This document shows, in pieces, positions 9,449-17,501 of a DNA stretch of 64,000 nucleotides. The translations under genes were made by a program, and so were the position numbers. Position 1 is the stretch's first letter. Every line of letters starts with the position of its first letter. Source of the DNA: JACVRW01 sp963808775 (GTDB lineage Bacteria; Actinomycetota; Thermoleophilia; Solirubrobacterales; Thermoleophilaceae); NCBI GenBank assembly GCA_963808775.1, contig CAWEGR010000004.1, forward strand, positions 310,001 through 374,000, written 5' to 3'. A model generated the notes under the pieces. The model was not told the origin of the DNA, ran no database searches, and saw nothing but the letters and a program-made list of their open reading frames with translations.

Positions 9449-10302
9449 CCGAGCGACAGCACGACCATCCCCGCCAGCACGCCGGCCACGCCGACGAGCT
9501 GGTGCCACGCAACGCGCTCGCGCAGCAGGAACAGGCCGACGATGATCGGGATCACCGGGTAGGCGGACGCGGCCGCGCTCGTGATCGCCACCTCGCCGAT
9601 CTCGGCCCCGCGGCTGAACCAGATGTAGCCGCTCGCGTCGAGGAGCCCGGCGCAGAGGCACAGCACGAGACCCGTCCGCTCGAGGGGGCCGGGCGCCTTC
9701 GGCTGGTACGTGGCCGCGATCGTCACGAGCAGCGCGGCCGTCATCGAGCGGGCGATCAGCGCCGGGACGAGCCAGCCGAGCTCCTCGGACAGCAGCGCCA
9801 TGCAGAACATGTAGCCCGCGAAGGCCGTCGAGGCCACGAGCGCGAGCGGAATGCCGGACTTGCCCTCCTTGCTCTCCCGAAGCGCGGCCGGTTCGAGCGA
9901 GGCGAGCACGATGAAGCCGAGCACGAGCGCGCAGCCGATCGCCTGTTGCGCGCCGAGCGTCTCGCCCAGCACGAGCACAGCCAGCAGCACGATCACCACG
10001 CCGTTGGCCGACGCGATCGGGCTGACGATCGCGATCGGGCCGAGCTCGAGCGCCTTGTAGAAGCCGCCGTACGCGGCTACCGCCACGGGCGCGATCGCGG
10101 CGAAGGCGAGCAGCTGTGCCGTGCTCGGCGAGGGCAGGTCGCCCGCCACGAGCGCCACGGTCACGAGCAGCACCACCCCGGCGACCTGGCTCAGCAGCAG
10201 GGTCCTGAAGAAGCCGACCCTGCGCCCGGCATAGGTGACGAAGACGTCGGCGATTCCCCAGGTGAGCGCACAGAGCGTCCCGAGGACGAAGCCGTTGCTC
10301 AC
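9445..10302 (-). CDS. EamA/DMT-family transporter
   Basis: 285 residues with about ten hydrophobic helices in two repeats, as expected for drug/metabolite transporter superfamily exporters. Each half carries the helix-proline and glycine pattern (LGPIAIVSPIASANGVVIVL and YPVIPIIVGLFLLRER). The GTG start at 10302 overlaps the upstream gene stop by four bases (GTGA). Last gene of the long minus-strand operon that begins with the ABC-transporter lipoprotein at 17409. It probably moves a metabolite of that pathway; direction and substrate are unknown. Confidence 0.88.
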   Translation of the reverse strand: MSNGFVLGTLCALTWGIADVFVTYAGRRVGFFRTLLLSQVAGVVLLVTVALVAGDLPSPSTAQLLAFAAIAPVAVAAYGGFYKALELGPIAIVSPIASANGVVIVLLAVLVLGETLGAQQAIGCALVLGFIVLASLEPAALRESKEGKSGIPLALVASTAFAGYMFCMALLSEELGWLVPALIARSMTAALLVTIAATYQPKAPGPLERTGLVLCLCAGLLDASGYIWFSRGAEIGEVAITSAAASAYPVIPIIVGLFLLRERVAWHQLVGVAGVLAGMVVLSLG

Positions 10303-11154
10303 GCGAGCCGGCGGAGGCGCTCGAAGCTGCGCGTGAGCCGCTCCTGCTGGTCGGCCTCGCGCGTGTTGTCGAGTCCCTCGACGGCGAGCGGGAGCTCGCG
10401 GTCGCCGAGGCCCGCCTCGAGAGCTGCCCAGATCGCGGGCAGGTTCGCCGCGCCCTCGCCGGGATAGCGGTAGAGGACCGAGAAGCCGCGCCGGTGGTAG
10501 CCGCCCTCGGTCTGGATCGACTCGAGCTCGAAGTCCTTCACGTGGCCGGCGACCGTGTACGGCGCGAGCGCCTCGACCACGGGCACCGGATCCTCGAGCG
10601 CGGCGACCGGGTTGATCACGTCGAGGAAGACCCTCGCGTGATCGTCCTCGACCGCCTCGAGGATCGAGCGGTACTCCGCGGCCGAGAAGTCCGCGTGGTT
10701 CTCGAGGGCGAGCGTCACGCCCGCGGCGCGCGCGGCCGGCAGCGCCGCGCCGAGCGCCTCGATCACCCAGAGGCGCTCGGCCTCGATCGCGTCCGGCTGG
10801 GTCGCGAGGTCCGCCCGGTAGAAGCCGCTCGTGACACGCAGGATCGGGCTGCCGAGCGCCACGGCGCGCTCGAGCCAGCCCTCGACGCGCTCGGCCGCCA
10901 GCGGAGGGCTGGTCGCCGAAGCGCGCGCCGCCGAGGAAGTCGCCCGATGCGAGCACGCGCAGCCCGGCGTCTCCCGCCCGGCGCGCCAGCTCGCCGAGCG
11001 AGCCCACGTCGCGGTCGCGCGCGTGATGGAGCGTGAGCTGGAGGAACTCGGCGCCCGCCGCGGCCGCCTCGTCGAGCACGCCCTCGAGCGTCACGTCGCC
11101 GTGCTCGAGCCGCAGGTGCCAGCAGAGGGTGTCGGCGCCCAGCTCGAGCTTCAC
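10299..11154 (-). CDS. Sugar phosphate isomerase/epimerase-like TIM barrel, one frame break
   Basis: About 284 residues of the AP-endonuclease-2/xylose-isomerase-like family. Metal-ligand strands are visible: TLALENHADF (Glu), RVFLDVINPV (Asp), VAGHVKDFELE (His and Asp) and LAVEGLDN (Glu). The N-terminal 85 residues are in another frame. Removing one C near 10905 joins GDQP to PLAAERVEGWLERAVALG. The GTG start at 11154 overlaps the SDR stop by four bases. Such enzymes epimerise or isomerise keto-sugars or inositol derivatives; beside two SDRs and a Gfo/Idh/MocA gene a polyol or inositol-like pathway is plausible. Confidence 0.82.
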
Positions 11155-11939
11155 GGCCGGATGATGGTGCCGCCGTCCGCGATCAGCGCGGCACCCGTCA
11201 CGAAGCTGGCCTCGTCGGACGCGAGGAACAGGATGCAGTTCGCGATCTCGTGCGGCTGGCCGGTCCGCCCGAGCGGCGATATCGCCGCGTACTCCGCGTG
11301 CAGCGTCTCGGGGTCGTCCACCGCAGCGAGGAACTGCTCGGTCAGCGCCGTGTCGATCACGCCCGGGCAGATGCAGTTCACACGGATGTTGCGCGGCGCG
11401 ACGTCGAGCGCGAGCGCCCGGGTGAGCTGCAGGACGGCGCCCTTCGAGGTCGTGTAGGCGCCGTCGTTCTCCCACGCGACGAACGAGTTGATCGACCCGG
11501 TCGTCACGATCGCGCCGCCGTCGGGCATGTGCCGCAGCGCGGCACGGCACGAGTAGAACATGCCGTCGACGTTCACCCGCTGGACGCTCGCCCACTCCTC
11601 GTCCGTGGTGTCCATCAGGCTCGGCCCCGTGCCCGACGCGCCGGGCGGGATCTCGATGCCGGCGTTCGCGACGAGCACGTCGATGCGCCCGCGCTCCTCG
11701 GCCACCCTGGCGAAGGCGGCGTCGACCGCTCCGCTGTCGGCCACGTCGAGCGGAAGGCCGAGCGGCGACACGCCGGCGGCGCGCTCGACCTCGGCGCAGG
11801 TCTCCTCGACGTTGGCCGGCGTCCGCGAGGTGACCACGACCGTCGCCCCCTCCTCCGCGAGCCGCACGCACGTCGCGCGGCCGATGCCGGTCCCCGCGCC
11901 GGTGACCACGGCCACCCTGCCCTCGAGCCGGCCGCTCAC
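11151..11939 (-). CDS. Short-chain dehydrogenase/reductase
   Basis: 262 residues, classical SDR. The NAD(P) loop is TGAGTGIG, then NAG in LVANAGIEI, catalytic Ser in TTGSINSF and the YxxxK pair in GAYTTSKGAVLQLTRA. The C-terminal ICPGVIDT and FVTGAALIADGGT motifs are intact. The GTG at 11939 overlaps the preceding stop codon (GTGA); the frame continues upstream without homology. Oxidises or reduces a hydroxyl/keto group in the pathway of this operon; substrate unknown. Confidence 0.93.
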   Translation of the reverse strand: MSGRLEGRVAVVTGAGTGIGRATCVRLAEEGATVVVTSRTPANVEETCAEVERAAGVSPLGLPLDVADSGAVDAAFARVAEERGRIDVLVANAGIEIPPGASGTGPSLMDTTDEEWASVQRVNVDGMFYSCRAALRHMPDGGAIVTTGSINSFVAWENDGAYTTSKGAVLQLTRALALDVAPRNIRVNCICPGVIDTALTEQFLAAVDDPETLHAEYAAISPLGRTGQPHEIANCILFLASDEASFVTGAALIADGGTIIRP

Positions 11940-12559
11940 AGCGTCTCCTTGCCAAAGGTCGAGTACATCCCCGCGGTCTCGAGCCGGACCGGGTGATCCG
12001 AGCCGTCGAGGTCGCGGGCGATCTCCTCGAGGTGGCCCCAGGTCGGCAATGACCACAGCGCGAGCCCGCGCGGGTCGGGAGCGAGCCGGCCGATCCGGTC
12101 GAGCACGAAGTTGAGGGTCAGCTCGGGATGCCCGTCCCGCCGCTCCTCGTAGGCCCGCTTGACGTCGTCGCGCGTCGCGCCCGGCGCGAAGTCGAAGTAC
12201 TCGATGTAGGAGCGCTCGCCCTCGAAGACGGTCGGCTCGAACAGCGGGTCGAAGGAGCCGCCGCGCTCGATCCGCGCGGCGATCTTGAAGGGCTCCTCGA
12301 ACTCGTCGGCCTCTCCCGAGCGGAAGGTGCGCTCCCAGTCGTCGAAGCGGTCGAGGCCCTGCTCCGGCGTGTACCAGAACGCGAGGTACTCGGGCTCCGG
12401 GCCGGTCCGCCAGGTGCGGCCGAGGTTGGCGAGCAGGATGTCCTCCGGGTTGTCGCCCGCCCAGCCGGTCTGCCCGTGCCCGGCCAGCGAGTGGAAGGCC
12501 TCGAGCGATACGCCCGGGCGGCGGCTGATGTACTCGACGTAGACGAGCGGCCCGCTCAC
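11936..12559 (-). CDS. Duplicated ferredoxin-like-fold protein (EthD/NIPSNAP-like), unknown function
   Basis: 207 residues made of two related halves. YVEYISRRPGVSLEAFHSL near the start and YIEYFDFAPGATRDDVKRA after residue about 110 have the same spacing. Each half has the strand-loop-helix start of a dimeric alpha/beta-barrel domain such as EthD or NIPSNAP. Acidic and aromatic residues are abundant (EPEYLAFWYTPEQGLDRFDD). No catalytic motif is visible. It lies between two SDR genes with four-base overlaps on both sides, so it belongs to their pathway, perhaps as a small-molecule binding protein or isomerase. Family assignment is tentative. Confidence 0.6.
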   Translation of the reverse strand: MSGPLVYVEYISRRPGVSLEAFHSLAGHGQTGWAGDNPEDILLANLGRTWRTGPEPEYLAFWYTPEQGLDRFDDWERTFRSGEADEFEEPFKIAARIERGGSFDPLFEPTVFEGERSYIEYFDFAPGATRDDVKRAYEERRDGHPELTLNFVLDRIGRLAPDPRGLALWSLPTWGHLEEIARDLDGSDHPVRLETAGMYSTFGKETL

Positions 12560-13338
12560 GCCACGCTCTCCGGGATCGTGTCCACGTGCTGGCCGAAGTT
12601 CGAGCCCTCGCCGTGGGTCGAGTAGCCGCCGTCGACCACGAGCGTGTGGCCCGTGACCCAGGCGGCGCGCACCGGATCCGCGAGGAAGGCCACGGCCTCG
12701 CCGATGTCGCTGGTCTCGCCGACCCGCCGCAGCGGGCAGGCGCCCGCCTCCTTCGCCTCGACTCCCGGGAGCGCGAGCTCGCCCTCCGTGGCCGGCGTCC
12801 GCACCGTGCCCGGCGCGACGGAGTTGACGCGCACGCCGCGCGGCCCGAGCTCGTAGGCGGCGCCCTTGACGAGGCCGTCGATCGCGGCCTTCGACACGGT
12901 GTAGTGGACGGCCGTGTCCCAGACGAGCCAGGACGCGGTCGAGGAGATCAGGACGACCGAGCCGCTCCCGCGCTCGGCCATGCGCGCGCCGGCGAGCCGC
13001 GTGAGGTTGAAGCAGCCGTCGAGGTTCACGTCGAGCACGAGCCGCCAGGCCGCGGGGTCGAGCTCGAGGAATGGGACGTTGCGGTAGACGCCCGCCACCT
13101 GCACCGCGACGTGCAGCGGTCCCTGGTCGCGCTCGACCGCCGCGACGACCTGGTCGACCTCGTCCCAGCTCGACACGTCGCACGCGTACGGCGTGGCGCT
13201 GCCGCCCGCCGCACGGATCGCGGCCGCGGTCTCCTCGCAGTCGCGCACGTCCGCGACCGCCAGCTCGTAGCCGTCTGCCGCGAGCCGGCTCGCCACGTCC
13301 GCTCCCATGCCGCGCCCGGCGCCCGTCACGAGCGCCAC
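12556..13338 (-). CDS. Short-chain dehydrogenase/reductase, start probably frame-shifted
   Basis: About 260 residues, classical SDR: TGAGRGMG cofactor loop, VAGVYRN, SSTASW, YTVSKAAIDGLVKG (YxxxK) and VTGHTLVVDGGYSTHG. The only start in this frame is the GTG at 13338. However, an ATG at 13360 overlaps the stop of the upstream ABC ATPase gene (ATGA), the rule in this operon. Removing the T in AGCTGAC would give MSDDGRRVALVTGAG, so the true start is probably 13360 with a one-base error. The substrate is unknown; two SDRs in one operon suggest successive or opposing redox steps on a polyol. Confidence 0.9.
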   Translation of the reverse strand: MALVTGAGRGMGADVASRLAADGYELAVADVRDCEETAAAIRAAGGSATPYACDVSSWDEVDQVVAAVERDQGPLHVAVQVAGVYRNVPFLELDPAAWRLVLDVNLDGCFNLTRLAGARMAERGSGSVVLISSTASWLVWDTAVHYTVSKAAIDGLVKGAAYELGPRGVRVNSVAPGTVRTPATEGELALPGVEAKEAGACPLRRVGETSDIGEAVAFLADPVRAAWVTGHTLVVDGGYSTHGEGSNFGQHVDTIPESVA

Positions 13339-13356
13339 CCGCCGTCCGTCGTCAGC

Positions 13357-14499
13357 TCATCCGGCCGTCTCCTCCTTCGCCGCCGGCTCCTCCACCGGGT
13401 CCAGGTCCTCTCCCGCGAGCGCGGGCGGCGGGATGACCTCCGCCTCGTCGCGCGGAAGGAGCCAGCACGCGTCGCCGTCGAAGTCCACCCCCACGCGGTC
13501 ATCGACCGCGTAGGCGCTCGACGCCGGCGTCTCCGCCTTGACGTGCTGGCTCGTCTCGTCGAGCTCGATCCGATAGGTGAAGCCGGTGCCGCGGAAGGCG
13601 GCGTCGCGCACGGCCCCGGGGAGGGCCCCGGACTCCCCCACGCGCACGGCCTCGGGGCGCAGGACGAGCCATGCCGCGCCGGGTGCCACGTCCGGGCACG
13701 AGACGCGCCGCTCGTGGCTGCCGAGCCGGACGAGGCTGTCGCTCGGGCCCGACTCGAGCACCTCGACCGGCAGCACGTTGGCGTCGCCCACGAACTGCGC
13801 GGCGAACACCGAGGCCGGATGCCTGTACAGCTCGGTCGGAGCGCCCACCTGCTCGACGCGGCCGTCGTTGATCACGGCGATCCGGTCCGACAGCGCCATC
13901 GCCTCACGCTGGTCGTGCGTTACGTAGACGAAGGTGGCGCCGGTCTCGCGGTGGACGCGGCGCAGCTCGACCTCCATCTCGAGCCGGATCTTCAGGTCGA
14001 GCGCCGAGAGCGGCTCGTCCAGCAGGAGCACCGCCGGGCGGTTCACGAGCGCGCGCGCGAGGGCGATGCGCTGCATCTGGCCGCCGGAGAGCTCGTGGCT
14101 TCGGCGCCGCTCGTAGCCCTCGAGCCGCACGAGCCGCAGCGCCTCCTCAACGCGCTCGCGCTGCTCGCCCCTGCCGACGCGCGCCACCTTCAGCCCGAAC
14201 GCCACGTTGCCGAACACGTCGAGGTGCGGGAACAGCGTCGGCCGCTGGAACACCAGGTTGGTGGGCCGCCGGTTGGCGGGCAGGCGCGTCACGTCCTCCC
14301 CGTCGATCAGCACGCGTCCCTCGGTCGGGCGCTCGAAGCCGCCGATGATGCGCAGCAGGGTGGTCTTGCCGCAGCCCGAGGGGCCGAGCAGGGTGAGCAG
14401 CTCGCCCGCCGCGATGTCGAGCGTCACGTCCTCGAGGGCCGTGAGATCACCGAAGCGGTGGGTGATCCCCTCGAGCCGGACCCGCGGCTCGGCGCTCAC
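13357..14499 (-). CDS. potA: ABC transporter ATP-binding protein, polyamine type
   Basis: 380 residues. The nucleotide-binding domain occupies about 1-240 (Walker A GPSGCGKTT, signature LSGGQMQRIALARAL, Walker B VLLLDEPLSALD, switch VTHD). A C-terminal TOBE regulatory domain follows (WLVLRPEAVRVGES). The length and TOBE domain are those of PotA/spermidine-putrescine and related importers. GTG start and stop both overlap neighbours. Energises uptake with the two permeases and the lipoprotein encoded just upstream. Confidence 0.93.
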   Translation of the reverse strand: MSAEPRVRLEGITHRFGDLTALEDVTLDIAAGELLTLLGPSGCGKTTLLRIIGGFERPTEGRVLIDGEDVTRLPANRRPTNLVFQRPTLFPHLDVFGNVAFGLKVARVGRGEQRERVEEALRLVRLEGYERRRSHELSGGQMQRIALARALVNRPAVLLLDEPLSALDLKIRLEMEVELRRVHRETGATFVYVTHDQREAMALSDRIAVINDGRVEQVGAPTELYRHPASVFAAQFVGDANVLPVEVLESGPSDSLVRLGSHERRVSCPDVAPGAAWLVLRPEAVRVGESGALPGAVRDAAFRGTGFTYRIELDETSQHVKAETPASSAYAVDDRVGVDFDGDACWLLPRDEAEVIPPPALAGEDLDPVEEPAAKEETAG

Positions 14500-15335
14500 G
14501 CCGCTCCCTCCGCGAGGGCGAGCGGATCCTCGGCGAGGCCGCGTCCGCGACGGCGGCGCTCGCTCCAGGCGGTGAGCGCGTACGTGATCACGAACAGCAG
14601 CATGGTGAAGGCGAGCAGCAGCGTCGAGATCGCGTTGATGCTCGGGTCGATCGTACGGCGCAGGCTCGACCAGATGTAGAGCGGCAGCGTCGAATCGGGC
14701 CCGATCACGAAGAAGGTGATCACGAACTCGTCGAACGAGAGCGCGAAGGCGAGGCAGGCCGCGCCCACGAGCACGGGCCAGACCTGCGGGAGCGTCACCC
14801 GGCGGAACACCGTCATGCGGCCCGCGCCGAGGTCCGTCGCGCACTCCTCGAGCGCCGGGTCGAGCCGATCGAGCACGGCGCGGGCGATCAGGAAGAAGAA
14901 CGGAAAGACGTAGACGAGGTGGGCCACCGTCACCGTCGCGAGCGAGAGCGTGGCCTCGACCTCGGTGAACGCCACCAGCAGCGCGATCCCGATGAAGAGC
15001 CCGGGCAGCGTGATCGGCAGGAAGAAGAGCAGCGCGAGCGGAACGCGCAGGCGCGAGGTCGTGCGGCTCAGCCCGTACGCGGCGAGCGTCCCGAACACGA
15101 GCGTCAGGAGCGCCGACGAGGTCGCCACGATCATGCTGTTCTTCGCGGCCGTCTTGATCTCCTCGGAGGAGAACACCTCGTCGTACCAGCGCGTCGAGAA
15201 GCCCTCGAACGGGAACGTGAGCGAGCCGGTCTTGTGCAGGCTGAACAGCACGACGAGCATCAGCGGCGCCCACAGGAACACGAGCGCGAGCACGGTGATC
15301 GAGCCCGTGAGCGGGCTCCGCCGGGTGGCGCTCAC
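14496..15335 (-). CDS. potC: ABC transporter permease, PotC type
   Basis: 279 residues with six predicted helices and the EAA loop (EECATDLGAGRMTVFRRVTLP) that docks on the ATPase. Starts ATG, overlapping the upstream permease stop by four bases. The FSTRWYDEVFSSEEI segment after the first helix is typical of the PotC/YdcV branch. Forms a heterodimeric channel with the neighbouring PotB-type subunit. Confidence 0.92.
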   Translation of the reverse strand: MSATRRSPLTGSITVLALVFLWAPLMLVVLFSLHKTGSLTFPFEGFSTRWYDEVFSSEEIKTAAKNSMIVATSSALLTLVFGTLAAYGLSRTTSRLRVPLALLFFLPITLPGLFIGIALLVAFTEVEATLSLATVTVAHLVYVFPFFFLIARAVLDRLDPALEECATDLGAGRMTVFRRVTLPQVWPVLVGAACLAFALSFDEFVITFFVIGPDSTLPLYIWSSLRRTIDPSINAISTLLLAFTMLLFVITYALTAWSERRRRGRGLAEDPLALAEGAA

Positions 15336-16207
15336 GTGGCGAACCTCAGCCGGTCGAGCTTCGTGAGGCGCAGGCCGAGCGCCACGAGCAGGTAGAAGAT
15401 CAGGAACGCCGCGAGCATCGCGAACGCGATCGCCGCGCCGTACGCGAAGTCACCGGTGCCGATGAAGGCCACCTGCACCTGCACGCCGAGCATGCCGCCG
15501 CTCGTCCCGCCGAGGAACTGCGGGGTGACGTAGTCGGCGGCCGACAGGATGAACACGAACAGGAACGAGCTCGCCACCGGCGCGGCCGTGAGCGGCAGCA
15601 CCACGCGCCGCCAGCGCGCGATGCGCCCGGCACCGAGGTCCTCGGCGGTCTCGAGGTAGGACGGCGCGAGCGGCGCGAGGCCCGCGTAGATCACGAGCAC
15701 CACGTACGGCAGGAAGATGTGGACGAGCGCGATCGTGACCGCGAAGCGGCTGTAGAGCAGGAACTCGAGCGGCTCGTCGATCAGGCCGATCGACTCGAGC
15801 CCGCGGTTGATCGCGCCGTTGCGCCCGAGCATCGAGCGCCAGGCGTAGATGCGCACGAGGTAGCTCGCCAGAAACGACGCGACGATCAGGAACAGCACGA
15901 TGCCGCGCCAGCGGCCGGCCGCGTAGCGCAGCCAGTAGGCCACGGGCAGCGCGATCAGGACGCAGAAGAAGGCCGACAGCAGCCCGATCACGAGCGAGTT
16001 GCGCGCGAGCCGCGCGTTCACGTCGGTCTCGAAGACCTCCTTGTAGTTGTCGAGAGTGGCCGGGCCCTTGACCTCGTAGAGCGAGCCCGTGAGGAACGAG
16101 TAGACGGCGAAGGCTGCGAGAGGTGCGACGAAGAAGACGAGCAGGCCGACCGCGGCAGGCGCCGTGAGCGCCAGCGGGCCGACCTGCAGCCGTCGCGGTT
16201 CCGTCAG
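15332..16207 (-). CDS. potB: ABC transporter permease, PotB type, apparent CTG start
   Basis: About 291 residues, six helices and the EAA loop AEDLGAGRIARWRRVVLPLT. No ATG, GTG or TTG precedes the first helix in frame. The only start fitting the operon pattern is a CTG at 16207, which overlaps the lipoprotein stop (CTGA); a hidden base error is the alternative. The family usually begins with a short basic N-terminus before a hydrophobic helix, matching LTEPRRLQVGPLAL here. Pairs with the PotC-type permease. Confidence 0.87.
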   Translation of the reverse strand: MTEPRRLQVGPLALTAPAAVGLLVFFVAPLAAFAVYSFLTGSLYEVKGPATLDNYKEVFETDVNARLARNSLVIGLLSAFFCVLIALPVAYWLRYAAGRWRGIVLFLIVASFLASYLVRIYAWRSMLGRNGAINRGLESIGLIDEPLEFLLYSRFAVTIALVHIFLPYVVLVIYAGLAPLAPSYLETAEDLGAGRIARWRRVVLPLTAAPVASSFLFVFILSAADYVTPQFLGGTSGGMLGVQVQVAFIGTGDFAYGAAIAFAMLAAFLIFYLLVALGLRLTKLDRLRFAT

Positions 16208-17409
16208 GAGCCGGCCTCCGCCTTGATCTCCTGCCAGCGCTTCTGGACCTCCTCGAAGGTCACGAACTCTTCCGACTCGAGGGGCGGGTTGTTGTAGAGG
16301 GGCGAACGCTCGAGCAGCTTCTCGAGGTCGTCGTAGGCATACAGCGAGGCGATGTTCTTCGGCAGGTTCGGCACGGCGTCCGCGACCGTGACTCCGCCGA
16401 CGAGGAAGACCGCCGCCTCGGCGTTCACCTTCGGGTCGAGCGACTCGTTCATCCAGGACAGAGCGGCGTCCGGGTTGTCCGCGCCCGTGGGCAGCGCGTA
16501 CGCGTCGCAGAACGAGAAGCTGCCCTCCTTCGGCACCTCCGTCTCGAACGAGTTGACGCCCTCGGCCGCGGCGAACTCGTTCATCGCGGCCCAGCCCTGC
16601 CAGCAGACGTCCGCGTCGCCGGCGGTCATCTTCGTGGTCGCGTCGCCGAACGAGGGCGAGATGCCGGTCGACTGCGCGGCCACCTGGGACAGCAGGTCGA
16701 ACACCTTCTCGCCGTCGTCCTTCGTCGTCTCCGCCGGGTCGAACCCGCTGATGTGCGCACCGAGCGCCCACGAGCCGGTCGGGTCGTCCGGGATCGCGAC
16801 CTTGCCCTTGAACTGCGGCTCGAGCAGGTCGAACCACGAGGTCGGCATCGACTTCACGCGGCGCCCGTCGATCGTGATCCCGATCGAGCCCCACGTCCAC
16901 GGCACCCCGGTGCGCGTGCCGTCGGCGTCGACCCAGAAGTTGCCCTCGTTGCCCGCGAAGTACGGGAACAGGTTCTTCAGGTTCGGGATCTTCTGCTCGT
17001 CGATCGGCTCGAGGATCTCGAGCTCCTGGTAGAGCGGCTTGTAGCCCTGGTAGTAGGTGATGATGTCGTAGCCGCCACCGCCGCCAGACGCCTTCAGCTT
17101 GGTCTGGATCTCGTCGTGGTTGCCGATGTAGGTGGCCTTGACGGTGATCCCGTTGTCCTTCTTCCAGCCCGCGAGCTGGTCGGGGATGTCATAGCCCTCC
17201 CAGGACAGGAAGTCGACGCGCCCGCTGGCCTTCGGCGCCTCGGCCGGGCCGGTGGAAGTGGCGGTGTTCGCCACCTCGTCGTCGTCGTCACCGCACGCCG
17301 CCAGCAGGGTGGGCGTCGCCCCCACCGCCAGCGTCGTCATGCCCGCGCGCCTCAGGAACTGGCGCCGCGTGTTGTAGTCACGGATGTACCGATCCCAGCC
17401 GACGGCCAT
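16204..17409 (-). CDS. potD: Tat-exported ABC substrate-binding lipoprotein, PotD type
   Basis: 401 residues. The N-terminus has a twin-arginine motif (RRQFLRRAG), a hydrophobic stretch and a lipobox (LLAAC), so it should leave by Tat and be lipid-anchored outside the cell. The mature domain is a type-II periplasmic-binding fold (RVDFLSWEGYDIPDQLAGW, DIITYYQG, GIPWTWG-like VPWTWGSIGI). PotD relatives bind putrescine, spermidine or other cationic amines. First gene of a nine-gene operon (17409 down to 9445) and divergent from the Gfo/Idh/MocA gene. The ligand may equally be an amino-sugar or polyol given the downstream dehydrogenases. Confidence 0.92.
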   Translation of the reverse strand: MAVGWDRYIRDYNTRRQFLRRAGMTTLAVGATPTLLAACGDDDDEVANTATSTGPAEAPKASGRVDFLSWEGYDIPDQLAGWKKDNGITVKATYIGNHDEIQTKLKASGGGGGYDIITYYQGYKPLYQELEILEPIDEQKIPNLKNLFPYFAGNEGNFWVDADGTRTGVPWTWGSIGITIDGRRVKSMPTSWFDLLEPQFKGKVAIPDDPTGSWALGAHISGFDPAETTKDDGEKVFDLLSQVAAQSTGISPSFGDATTKMTAGDADVCWQGWAAMNEFAAAEGVNSFETEVPKEGSFSFCDAYALPTGADNPDAALSWMNESLDPKVNAEAAVFLVGGVTVADAVPNLPKNIASLYAYDDLEKLLERSPLYNNPPLESEEFVTFEEVQKRWQEIKAEAGS

Positions 17410-17501
17410 GTAGCCCCTCTCCTCTCGGTCCCCTGATCGAGTTCGCTCAGATATTTCTCACGATGCGAACAGGCGAATCCAGACTGCGATAACTTAATCG
17501 G
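17410..17501. promoter_or_regulatory. Divergent promoter region between the ABC operon and the Gfo/Idh/MocA gene
   Basis: A 92-base AT-richer gap between two divergent starts. It holds CGATAACTTAATCG (about 17485-17498), an imperfect palindrome close to the plus-strand start, and ATATTTCTCACG on the other side. I cannot assign promoters with certainty. Confidence 0.35.

Noticed and set aside
12586..14679. 697-codon plus-strand frame across the SDR and ABC ATPase genes
   Set aside because: Shadow frame opposite genes with clear catalytic motifs; no motif or start signal of its own.
17451..17475. Similarity of ATATTTCTCACG before potD to the weak site GTGAGAATTTGTCC
   Set aside because: Only about eight bases agree and the core ACNAATWNGT is not kept, so I did not add it to the regulon.
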